From Actinoplanes liguriensis (lineage in GTDB: Bacteria; Actinomycetota; Actinomycetes; Mycobacteriales; Micromonosporaceae): DNA of 8,135 nucleotides. Made by a program: the position numbers and the translations under genes. Shown in pieces: positions 1-4,883 of the stretch. The first letter of the stretch is position 1. Each line of letters starts with the position of its first letter. The notes below the pieces were generated by a model that did not search any database, was not told the DNA's origin, and was given only the letters and a program-made list of their open reading frames with translations. The stretch covers positions 607-8,741 of the forward strand of contig KL571306.1 in NCBI GenBank assembly GCA_000715855.1, in the 5' to 3' direction.

Positions 1-537
1 GACGACGGCTGCCGGCTCCTCGACCACCACGTCCTCGATCTCGGCGGCGAGCTCCTCGGGGTCGATCTCCTCGCCCTCGGGACCCTCCTCACCGGGCTTG
101 GCGGCCTTGGCGGGACCGGCCTTGGCGGTGGTGGCCGCCTTCTTGGCCGGCACGGCCTTGGCGGCAGCGGCGGTGGCCTTGCGGACCGGACCGGGCTTGG
201 GGCCCGCGTCGGCGGCCGGGGCCGCCTGCTTCGGGGCGGGCGTCGTCTTCTTCACCGGGGCGGCCTTGGCGGTGGTCGCCTTCGACGCCGGGGTGGCGGA
301 GCGGGCGGCCGCCACCTTGGGGCGACGGGTGCTGACCGAGCCGTCGACGACGACGGTGATGCCGGCGTCGACCAGCCCGCGCAGGATCTTCTTGGCCTGT
401 GCCGGGTTGACGGCGGCGGACTCCAGCGTGTGCGCGACCTGGGCCGACGTGAGCTGCCCGCCCGCACCCTGAGCATGGGTGATCAAAGCCTCGGTGAGAG
501 AGCGAACGTCGGCACCGTTCTGGTGGGCTTCTGTCAC
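1..537 (-). CDS. rpoD: RNA polymerase principal sigma factor RpoD/SigA, N-terminal part (runs off left edge)
   Basis: Only the first 179 codons are present; the conserved promoter-binding regions 1.2-4 lie beyond the left edge. The frame is open throughout. The start is a GTG at 537-535 with a GGAAGG Shine-Dalgarno 6 nt upstream (complement of 544-549). Residues about 10-65 form a compact helical stretch (VRSLTEALI, AQAKKILRGLVDAGI) that fits a region 1.1-like module. Residues about 72-147 are a low-complexity Lys/Ala/Pro/Thr linker with repeated KA, AKK and TTAKA units. From about 148 it turns acidic (EEGPEGEEIDPEELAAEIEDVVVEE). This order of helical head, basic Ala/Lys linker and acidic stretch is usual for actinobacterial principal sigma factors. 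The divergent suhB neighbour fits, since M. tuberculosis suhB and sigA are also divergent. The identification rests on synteny and composition, not on catalytic motifs. A Lys/Ala-rich DNA-binding protein is the alternative. Confidence 0.82.
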   Translation of the reverse strand, partial: MTEAHQNGADVRSLTEALITHAQGAGGQLTSAQVAHTLESAAVNPAQAKKILRGLVDAGITVVVDGSVSTRRPKVAAARSATPASKATTAKAAPVKKTTPAPKQAAPAADAGPKPGPVRKATAAAAKAVPAKKAATTAKAGPAKAAKPGEEGPEGEEIDPEELAAEIEDVVVEEPAAVV

Positions 538-633
538 GAATGACCTTCCGGAGGCGATGAGTTTGGGCACGGCCATGGTCCAGCGCAGCACGCGGGGGCG
601 AGTGTCACCGGAGTTGATTTGGGAGCCCCCGGG

Positions 634-663
634 TCACGGACAGTCCCGAGTGAGTGTCCGTGA
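634..663 (-). repeat. 9-bp perfect inverted repeat in the rpoD leader
   Basis: TCACGGACA (634-642) and TGTCCGTGA (655-663) are perfect reverse complements separated by 12 nt. The element lies between the candidate rpoD -10 box and the rpoD start. It could be a leader RNA hairpin or a dyad bound by a regulator. No poly-T tract follows on either strand, so it is not a classical intrinsic terminator. Confidence 0.5.
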
Positions 664-680
664 AGCGCGGGCAGGGGTGA

Positions 681-686
681 ATTGTA
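681..686 (-). promoter_or_regulatory. Candidate -10 box (TACAAT) for rpoD
   Basis: On the minus strand the hexamer reads TACAAT, one mismatch from TATAAT and a good TANNNT match. No TTGACA-like -35 lies 16-18 nt upstream. A start site about 7 nt downstream (near 674) would give a leader of roughly 137 nt before the rpoD GTG, containing the inverted repeat at 634-663. I see no equally good promoter for suhB on the opposite strand. Confidence 0.4.
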
Positions 687-789
687 GCGCCGTCTTACGA
701 GATCCTCCCCCCGCAGCACGCCGCCGGGGGCCGACGACCTCGTCAGTGACGCTCCGGGCGAGAATCGTATCGGCGGAAAGGACTCATAC

Positions 790-1611
790 GTGAGCGAGAT
801 TTCTCCGGGCTCGTCGCCCGAGGAGCTGCTGTCGATCGCCGTCCGGGTGGCGCGGGAGGCGGCGGCCACCGCGCGCCGGATGCGTGACGAGGCGATCGGC
901 GACGTGCAGACCAAGAGCACCGACACGGACGTCGTGACCGCGGCGGACAAGGCGGTCGAGCGCCAGGTGGTGGAGACGTTGCGGGCCGAGCGGCCCGGCG
1001 ACACCGTGCTCGGCGAGGAGTACGGCGGGGCCGAGGGCGCCGCGCCGGGCGCGGTCCGCTGGATCCTGGATCCGATCGACGGCACGGTCAACTACCTCTA
1101 CGGCCTGCCGCAGTACGCGGTCTCCCTGGCCGCCGAGGTCGACGGCGAGGTGGTGGCCGGGGTGGTGCGCAACGCCGCGACCGGCGACGAGTGGACCGCG
1201 ACCAGGGGTGGCGGCGCGTGGCGGGACGGGCGGCGACTGTCCTGCTCCACCGAGACGTCGCTGGGGCAGGCGCTGGTCGGCACCGGGTTCGGCTACGACC
1301 CTCGCAGGCGGGCGCACCAGGGCCGGGTCTTCGCTCAGATGATCACCCGTGTGCGGGACATCCGGCGGCTCGGCGCGGCGTCCCTCGACCTCTGCCTGGC
1401 CGCGGAGGGCAAACTGGACGCGTTCTTCGAGAAAGGTCTCAACCCGTGGGATCATGCGGCCGGTGGGCTGATCGCGGCCGAGGCCGGGATGGTCGTGACC
1501 GGCCTGAACGGCGCACCGGCCGGGCCGGAGATGGTGCTGCTCGCGCCACCGGCGCTCCATCGGGAGCTGCACGATCTGCTGGCCGAGGTCGACGCCGCGG
1601 GTGGGCCGTAA
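790..1611 (+). CDS. suhB: Inositol-1-monophosphatase family phosphatase SuhB
   Basis: A 273-aa cytosolic Mg2+-dependent phosphatase of the inositol monophosphatase (FIG) superfamily. It probably hydrolyses myo-inositol 1-phosphate to free inositol, which actinomycetes use for phosphatidylinositol and mycothiol. The signature residues are all there: the metal-binding Glu pair G75-E76-E77, the motif WILDPIDGT with D94, D97, G98 and T99, and the distal metal-binding motif N218-P219-W220-D221-H222-A223-A224-G225. A lead-in TKSTDTDVVTAAD (41-53) is the usual N-terminal motif. Length is normal and no residue is missing. The GTG start at 790 has a GGAAAGGA Shine-Dalgarno (775-782) 7 nt away. It is divergent from rpoD, as its M. 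tuberculosis counterpart Rv2701c is from sigA, and converges on cei. Histidinol-phosphatase or other sugar-phosphate specificity cannot be excluded from sequence alone. Confidence 0.92.
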   Translation: MSEISPGSSPEELLSIAVRVAREAAATARRMRDEAIGDVQTKSTDTDVVTAADKAVERQVVETLRAERPGDTVLGEEYGGAEGAAPGAVRWILDPIDGTVNYLYGLPQYAVSLAAEVDGEVVAGVVRNAATGDEWTATRGGGAWRDGRRLSCSTETSLGQALVGTGFGYDPRRRAHQGRVFAQMITRVRDIRRLGAASLDLCLAAEGKLDAFFEKGLNPWDHAAGGLIAAEAGMVVTGLNGAPAGPEMVLLAPPALHRELHDLLAEVDAAGGP

Positions 1612-1678
1612 AGCCTGCTGAGCGGGCCGTGGCGGGCTCTTCGCGGCTCGTGGGCGGGGTGGATGCCCGTGAGCGTGG

Positions 1679-1709
1679 CGGGCGGCCCGTGGGGTGCACG
1701 GGCCGCCCG
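1679..1709. terminator. Bidirectional hairpin terminator between suhB and cei
   Basis: GGGCGGCCCGTG (1680-1691) and CACGGGCCGCCC (1697-1708) are perfect 12-nt complements around a 5-nt loop, and C1679-G1709 adds a 13th pair. The hairpin lies in the 104-bp gap between two converging genes, 6 nt beyond the cei stop and 67 nt beyond the suhB stop. It has no U-tract on either strand, which is common for high-GC actinobacterial hairpins. Termination in both directions is inferred from position and stability. Confidence 0.72.
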
Positions 1710-1715
1710 TACGCC

Positions 1716-2264
1716 TCAGTCGTCTTCGGGCTTCTTGGTGACCGGCTTGACGCATGCGCCGGGCGGGAGGGTCGGCTCGCCGATCTCGACCAGGGACTGG
1801 TTGACCTCGGTGGTGGTCGCGAGGGACTGGAACTTGCTTCCGATCACGATCTCGACCACCGCGCCCTTACGCTTGGCGTTGTAGACCAGATCCGACTGAG
1901 CCAGGAAGTACGCCTGGACGAGCTGGGCCTTGCCGACCGCGTCCGGGCCGAAACGGATCTCCGCGACGCCCTTGTACTTCGACTTGCTGACGCCGGCGGG
2001 CTGCACGGTGAAACGCCGGTTCTTGAACTCGGTGGACACACTGTCCGCCAGACCCTGCTGGGCGGTGCCGTTGAGAACCTTGAGGGTCACCTCGGCGGGG
2101 TCGTCCGGCAGTTGCACATCGGCGAGCGGGGCGCCGTCGGGGCAGTTGGCGCCGTTGGCGATGTCTCCCTGCTTGTCGCGGACGAGCGCGACGACGACGA
2201 AGACAATCGCGGCCACGGCGAGCACGCCGACGACGACAAGCGCTCGGACGCGCGCAAAGCTCAT
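1716..2264 (-). CDS. cei: Cei-type envelope integrity protein with LytR C-terminal domain
   Basis: A 182-aa protein with a short cytoplasmic N-terminus (MSFARVR), one transmembrane helix at about residues 8-28 and an extracytoplasmic remainder. Residues about 58-143 (VTLKVLNGTAQQGLADSVSTEF and onward) carry the LytR_C signature: a beta strand, then the V-L-N-G-T loop, then a helix. In M. tuberculosis the syntenic Rv2700 (Cei, cell envelope integrity) has this architecture and supports envelope integrity and virulence. Only two cysteines are present, C41 and C171, both predicted outside the membrane and flanking the domain, so a disulfide is possible (inference). The tail is charged (KPVTKKPEDD). 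The ATG at 2264 has CTGGAG (complement of 2273-2278) with the GGAG core 8 nt upstream. There is no LytR-CpsA-Psr catalytic domain, so it is a stand-alone LytR_C protein and not a teichoic acid or arabinogalactan ligase. Confidence 0.85.
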   Translation of the reverse strand: MSFARVRALVVVGVLAVAAIVFVVVALVRDKQGDIANGANCPDGAPLADVQLPDDPAEVTLKVLNGTAQQGLADSVSTEFKNRRFTVQPAGVSKSKYKGVAEIRFGPDAVGKAQLVQAYFLAQSDLVYNAKRKGAVVEIVIGSKFQSLATTTEVNQSLVEIGEPTLPPGACVKPVTKKPEDD

Positions 2265-2285
2265 GGGGTTGGCTCCAGGATCAGG

Positions 2286-2318
2286 CGACAGGTCCCGGTG
2301 AGGTCGCCGGGCCTGTCG
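2286..2318 (-). promoter_or_regulatory. Stable hairpin in the cei 5' leader
   Basis: CGACAGG-T-CCCGG (2286-2298) pairs with CCGGGCCTGTCG (2307-2318): 12 base pairs, a single bulged base at 2293 and an 8-nt loop. On the cei transcript the hairpin ends about 7 nt before the CTGGAG Shine-Dalgarno, a place where it could modulate translation or mRNA stability. No gene on the other strand ends here, so a terminator role is unlikely. A TAACCT hexamer (complement of 2321-2326) overlaps the far side, but I see no matching -35. Confidence 0.5.
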
Positions 2319-2536
2319 AGAGGTTAACGTCTGTCCGCCAGGCGCGCGGAAACAGGGAATGCTTCCGGCGTGCCGACGATGATCCAGAGGCTGGTACCCC
2401 TACTTTGATGTCGCCTCAGTCACATCGGGAACAATGTGCCGCCAGTAGGCGTACAACTTTGCCGCAACAGCGGTAAGGTTCCGCGCTCGCCAGGCCCCGT
2501 ACTCGATGTTTGAGCGAGTGTCAGAAATCGTCTGGC

Positions 2537-2569
2537 GGAACCGGGAACCGAAACCATGCCATTGGCGTT
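2537..2569 (+). promoter_or_regulatory. Candidate ECF-sigma-type promoter for the DUF4193 gene
   Basis: GGAACC at 2544-2549 is followed, after 16 nt, by CGTT at 2566-2569. This is the GGAAC-N16/17-CGTT pattern of many actinobacterial ECF sigma promoters. A second GGAACC at 2537-2542 sits exactly 7 nt upstream in tandem. Transcription would start near 2576, about 36 nt before the ATG. The -10 element lies inside the palindrome at 2562-2580, so a protein bound there would block the promoter. The assignment to an ECF sigma is an inference from the motif alone. Confidence 0.4.
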
Positions 2570-2580
2570 ACTAACGCCAA
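2562..2580. promoter_or_regulatory. Perfect 19-bp palindrome, operator-like, upstream of DUF4193
   Basis: TTGGCGTTACTAACGCCAA consists of two perfect 9-nt arms around one central C. Such symmetry is typical of an operator for a dimeric helix-turn-helix repressor (TetR-like spacing). It ends 31 nt before the DUF4193 ATG and covers the candidate -10 element. As RNA it could only fold with a 3-nt loop, so a DNA operator is the likelier role. No regulator gene is in the window. Confidence 0.6.
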
Positions 2581-2611
2581 GTGACACATCGATACAGGAG
2601 AGTGAAGACCG

Positions 2612-2908
2612 ATGGCCACCGACTACGACGCCCCGCGTCGCGATGAGGTCGACCTCGGCGAGGACAGCCTCGAGGAGCTGAAGTCCCGTCGTGCTGACTC
2701 CCAGTCCGGCTCGGTGGACGTGGACGAGGTCGAGGTGGCGGAGAGCTTCGAGCTGCCCGGCGCCGACCTCGCCGACGAGGAGCTGACCGTCAAGGTTCTG
2801 CCGATGCAGACCGACGAGTTCCGATGCTCGCGTTGTTTCCTCGTGCATCACCGCAGCCAGCTGGCGACCGAACGGAACGGGGAGCTGATCTGCCGCGAGT
2901 GCGCCTGA
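2612..2908 (+). CDS. DUF4193 family small acidic Cys4 protein
   Basis: A 98-aa soluble protein recognised as the actinobacterial DUF4193 family (M. tuberculosis Rv2699c at the same place). The N-terminal two thirds are very acidic and probably flexible (DEVDLGEDSLEELKSRR, then VDVDEVEVAESFELPGADLADEE). The C-terminus is the conserved part: F70-R71-C72-S73-R74-C75-F76-L77-V78-H79-H80-R81 and then C94-R95-E96-C97-A98. Two CxxC pairs 18 residues apart make a zinc ribbon, a predicted metal site. The ATG at 2612 follows AGGAG (2596-2600) by 11 nt. No biochemical function is established to my knowledge. An acidic tail plus a zinc knuckle would suit a nucleic-acid or RNA-polymerase partner, but that is conjecture. 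It is probably controlled by the palindrome and ECF-like promoter just upstream. Confidence 0.9.
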   Translation: MATDYDAPRRDEVDLGEDSLEELKSRRADSQSGSVDVDEVEVAESFELPGADLADEELTVKVLPMQTDEFRCSRCFLVHHRSQLATERNGELICRECA

Positions 2909-2912
2909 ACCG

Positions 2913-2926
2913 GCGCGCTCGCGCGC
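2913..2926 (+). terminator. Short GC hairpin after the DUF4193 stop
   Basis: GCGCG (2913-2917), loop CTCG, CGCGC (2922-2926), beginning 5 nt after the stop codon, with no T-tract. It could be a weak terminator for the DUF4193 transcript, but GC-rich dyads of this size are common in such DNA. Confidence 0.25.
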
Positions 2927-2946
2927 TGATCATCACCACACGGGGA

Positions 2947-2986
2947 TTGACACGGGGTTTGACCCTGAGGCGGAACCGGGCACAGT
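2947..2986 (+). promoter_or_regulatory. Tandem TTGAC boxes, possible promoter of the 276-aa protein gene
   Basis: A perfect -35 consensus TTGACA (2947-2952) and a second TTGACC (2959-2964) lie 12 nt apart upstream of the 3016 gene. The second is followed after 16 nt by CACAGT (2981-2986), a poor -10 match. No TANNNT box stands at the right distance from the first. The -35 half is convincing and the -10 half is not. Confidence 0.25.
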
Positions 2987-3015
2987 GATCGGTGACGACG
3001 ACGGGGAGGACGACG

Positions 3016-3846
3016 ATGAGTGAACCGGACCGCACGATCGGCTCGGAACCGCCCGCGATCGGTGCCGACCCGATGGAGACACCTGTCGAGGCCGCGGCCG
3101 ACGAGGAACTGGGCCGCACCGTCGCGGCCCTGACCGCCGACGACCTGGAGCCGGCCGGCCGCCGGCGCCTGCTCGGCCGCCTGGTGGGTGACGTGCGCCG
3201 TCGCGGCGTGGGACAGCTGTTCAAGCCGAGGGCAGCCCTGCGCTGGATGGCCGACGTGGTCGCCGACGTGGCGCCGCATGTCCCGGTGCGTACCGGGGAG
3301 ACGCTGCGCCGGCATTTCCCGGACATGGACGACGACGCCCTTGCGGAGCGTCTGATCCGCAACGCCGCCCGGGCGACGGCCGGGGTGGGTGCGGCCGGCG
3401 GCGGTGTGGCCGCCGTCGAGTGGGCCGCTGCGCCGACCCTGCTCTCCGCCCCGGTGCTGCTGTCGGCGGAGACGATCGCGGTGGTCGCGATCGAGATGAA
3501 GCTGATCGGCGAGCTGCACGAGGTCTACGGCGAGCCGGTCCCCGGCAACGGCACCGAGCGTGCCTTCGCGCTGATCCAGGCCTGGGCCGGTCAGCGTGGG
3601 GTCAACCCGCTGGTGCCCGGGACGGGTGTGGCCAGTGTGCTGGGCACCGCCGCCCGCGGGGAGCTCCAGAAGATGTTGCTGCGCCGCTTCGGGCGCAACC
3701 TCACGTCGATGGGCCCGATGCTGACCGGGGCCGCGGTCGCCGGTTACCTGAACCGGAGGGCGACCCGTGCGGTCGGCGAGCGGGTGCGCGACGACCTGCG
3801 CAAGCGGGCGCTCAAGTCGCCTGAGCGGCGCGCTCTCGACGACTGA
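3016..3846 (+). CDS. Unrecognised 276-aa protein with hydrophobic core, EcsC-like features
   Basis: The start is the ATG at 3016, with GGGGAGGA (3003-3010) 5 nt upstream; a GTG at 2992 in the same frame lacks such a site. The N-terminus (1-45) is acidic. Residues 47-75 are Arg-rich (GRRRLLGRLVGDVRRRG). Residues about 119-165 form a Gly/Ala-rich hydrophobic stretch (AGVGAAGGGVAAVEW, then PTLLSAPVLLSAETIAVVAIEMKLIGELHEVYG). A second Ala/Gly-rich hydrophobic piece (233-245) is followed by an Arg-rich tail with NRRATRAVGERVRDDLRKR. The pattern of a hydrophobic segment, then an IGELHEVYG-like helix, then a G-rich segment ending in N-x-R-x-x-R-x-V-G-x-x-x-R resembles EcsC-family proteins. That resemblance is weak and from memory. 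I assign no function. It is probably membrane-associated. It sits between DUF4193 and DUF3093, where M. tuberculosis has no gene, and its last 35 nt overlap the end of DUF3093. Confidence 0.8.
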   Translation: MSEPDRTIGSEPPAIGADPMETPVEAAADEELGRTVAALTADDLEPAGRRRLLGRLVGDVRRRGVGQLFKPRAALRWMADVVADVAPHVPVRTGETLRRHFPDMDDDALAERLIRNAARATAGVGAAGGGVAAVEWAAAPTLLSAPVLLSAETIAVVAIEMKLIGELHEVYGEPVPGNGTERAFALIQAWAGQRGVNPLVPGTGVASVLGTAARGELQKMLLRRFGRNLTSMGPMLTGAAVAGYLNRRATRAVGERVRDDLRKRALKSPERRALDD

Positions 3847-4309
3847 CCTCGAGCAGGGTGGTGGCCAGCTCGACCGGCCGCCGGCTGCTGATCACCCAGT
3901 AGGGTGTCGGGTCGGCCGGATCGTCGAGCAGCACCTGCACCGCCGTGCCGATCCACGGGCGCTGGACGACGAAGGCGTGCGGGTGCGCGCCGACGCCCAG
4001 GGCCTCGCGCTTGCCGTCCGCGTCCAGAGCGACCACGCCGGCGATCACCGCGACGGGCAGACGCGCGTCGTCGACCAGGAATTCACCATCCCGTACGGCG
4101 ACACGGAGCCGCCCCAGGGGGAAGATCAGCACCAGTGCGAGCGGCAGCAGCACCGTGTACGGCAACCAGGCAGGCAACTCGGGGACGCCCAGGGTCAGCT
4201 CGGTGGCGAGGATGGCGCCGGTCAGCAGGCTCGCGGGCCACGCCCACCACGGCAGGCCGAGGCGTTCCTGGTAGGTCTCCGCGGTGCGGGCCGGGGGCTG
4301 GGGTGTCAC
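3812..4309 (-). CDS. DUF3093 family membrane protein, probably leaderless
   Basis: A 165-aa protein with the DUF3093 layout: a short soluble N-terminus containing Y-Q-E-R-L-G-L-P-W-W (13-22), two transmembrane helices at about 22-42 and 48-66, and a cytoplasmic alpha/beta domain (68-155) with RVAVRDGEFLVDDARLP, a conserved HAFVVQRPW segment and PYWVISSRRPVEL near the end. The syntenic M. tuberculosis protein is Rv2698; its function is unknown. The frame stays open upstream to 4417, but that extra sequence is Pro/Arg-rich and unlike the family. The GTG at 4309 has a TANNNT box ending 6 nt upstream and no separate Shine-Dalgarno, so I chose it as a leaderless start. It is divergent from dut. 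Its 3' end overlaps the converging 276-aa gene by 35 nt. Confidence 0.85.
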   Translation of the reverse strand: MTPQPPARTAETYQERLGLPWWAWPASLLTGAILATELTLGVPELPAWLPYTVLLPLALVLIFPLGRLRVAVRDGEFLVDDARLPVAVIAGVVALDADGKREALGVGAHPHAFVVQRPWIGTAVQVLLDDPADPTPYWVISSRRPVELATTLLEVSRRERAAQAT

Positions 4310-4315
4310 CCTCGA

Positions 4316-4321
4316 AGGGTA
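4316..4321 (-). promoter_or_regulatory. -10 box for leaderless DUF3093 transcript
   Basis: The minus strand reads TACCCT, then TCGAGG, then the GTG start. TANNNT ending 6 nt before the start codon is the typical arrangement of actinobacterial leaderless mRNAs, in which the first transcribed base is the start codon's first base. No -35 element is apparent 16-18 nt further upstream. Confidence 0.5.
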
Positions 4322-4400
4322 CGGCGTGCCTCCGCTGCGAGGCGCGGCAGGATGGCAGGGTAGGCACCGACTCCAGGCCGTACCGATGTGAGGAAGTTTC

Positions 4401-4853
4401 TTGACCGACGTAGTCATCCAGGTCCGGCGGCTCGACCCGGATCTGCCTCTGCCGGCCTACTCGCACCCGGGTGACGCCGGCGCCGACCTGGTCGCCGCCG
4501 AGGACGCGGAGATCGCCCCGGGCGCCTGGACCAAGGTCCGGACCGGCATCGCGATCGCCCTCCCGGAGGGTTTCGTCGGGCTGGTCCACCCACGTTCCGG
4601 ACTGGCCGCTCGACTGGGCGTGACGGTGCTCAACGCGCCCGGTACGGTCGACGCCGGTTACCGTGGCGAGATCCTCGTCAATCTGATCAATCACGACCGC
4701 GACCGGACCGTGAAGATCTCCCGTGGCGACCGGATCGCCCAGCTCGTCGTCCAGCGGGTGGAGCGGGCGGTGTTCCACGCGGTGGACACCCTCGACGACA
4801 CCTCGCGAGGCGCGGGCGGGCACGGTTCGACCGGCGGCCACCAGGCCCTCTGA
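4401..4853 (+). CDS. dut: Deoxyuridine 5'-triphosphate nucleotidohydrolase (dUTPase)
   Basis: A 150-aa trimeric-type dUTPase. It hydrolyses dUTP to dUMP and pyrophosphate, keeps uracil out of DNA and supplies dUMP for thymidylate synthesis. All five motifs are intact: I, D25-A-G-A-D-L30; II, P64-R-S-G-L-A69; III, G81-T-V-D84-A-G-Y87-R-G-E-I91, with catalytic D84 and uracil-pocket Y87; IV, R108-G-D-R-I-A-Q114; V, R136-G-A-G-G-H141-G-S-T-G-G-H147. H141 replaces the usual aromatic Phe of motif V, as in M. tuberculosis dUTPase, where the His stacks on the base. The start is a TTG at 4401 with AGGAAG (4391-4396) 4 nt upstream; the in-frame ATG at 4386 is followed directly by a stop, and no other suitable start exists. 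It is divergent from DUF3093 and only 30 nt before DUF3710, so the two are probably co-transcribed. Confidence 0.97.
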   Translation: MTDVVIQVRRLDPDLPLPAYSHPGDAGADLVAAEDAEIAPGAWTKVRTGIAIALPEGFVGLVHPRSGLAARLGVTVLNAPGTVDAGYRGEILVNLINHDRDRTVKISRGDRIAQLVVQRVERAVFHAVDTLDDTSRGAGGHGSTGGHQAL

Positions 4854-4883
4854 GCTAAAGAACAGCAGGAAAGGCTGGAAGTG

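Larger units (their letters stand above)
2265..2611. other. 347-bp divergent intergenic region between cei and the DUF4193 gene
   Basis: This is the longest non-coding stretch in the window and is noticeably less GC-rich than the flanking genes, for example 2401-2480 and 2501-2530. The cei side holds the leader hairpin at 2286-2318. The DUF4193 side holds two tandem GGAACC boxes (2537-2542 and 2544-2549), a CGTT -10-like element and the 19-bp palindrome at 2562-2580. A short dyad ACTCG...CGAGT lies around 2501-2519. I see no small ORF with a good ribosome site in it. The middle part (about 2330-2500) holds nothing I can assign. Confidence 0.6.

Noticed and set aside
72..330. Repetitive GCC/CTT-rich stretch as a possible DNA repeat array
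   Set aside because: It is explained by the Lys/Ala/Pro-rich low-complexity linker of the sigma factor; units are irregular in length.
98..472. 124-codon plus-strand frame opposite rpoD
   Set aside because: Ala/Gly/Val-rich mirror of the Lys/Ala linker of RpoD; no ribosome site, and the rpoD frame is consistent with synteny.
708..730. CCCCCG...CGGGGG dyad near the rpoD promoter
   Set aside because: Six-bp GC dyads are frequent in this base composition and it follows no gene end.
784..1755. 323-codon open frame on the minus strand opposite suhB
   Set aside because: It mirrors suhB, which has all its catalytic motifs. Its product is Arg/Pro/His-rich and low in complexity, as expected for antisense frames in high-GC DNA.
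2518..2587. GTGTCA (2518-2523) and TGACAC (2582-2587) as an outer stem around the palindrome
   Set aside because: Six-base arms 58 nt apart are expected by chance; nothing between extends the pairing.
2992..3015. Upstream GTG start adding 8 residues to the 276-aa protein
   Set aside because: The GGGGAGGA ribosome site lies inside this extension and at an ideal 5 nt before the ATG at 3016.
2848..3519. Minus-strand frames opposite the 276-aa protein gene (also 2790-3362)
   Set aside because: The plus-strand gene has a strong Shine-Dalgarno and balanced composition. The minus frames are Arg/His/Ser-rich with no ribosome site.
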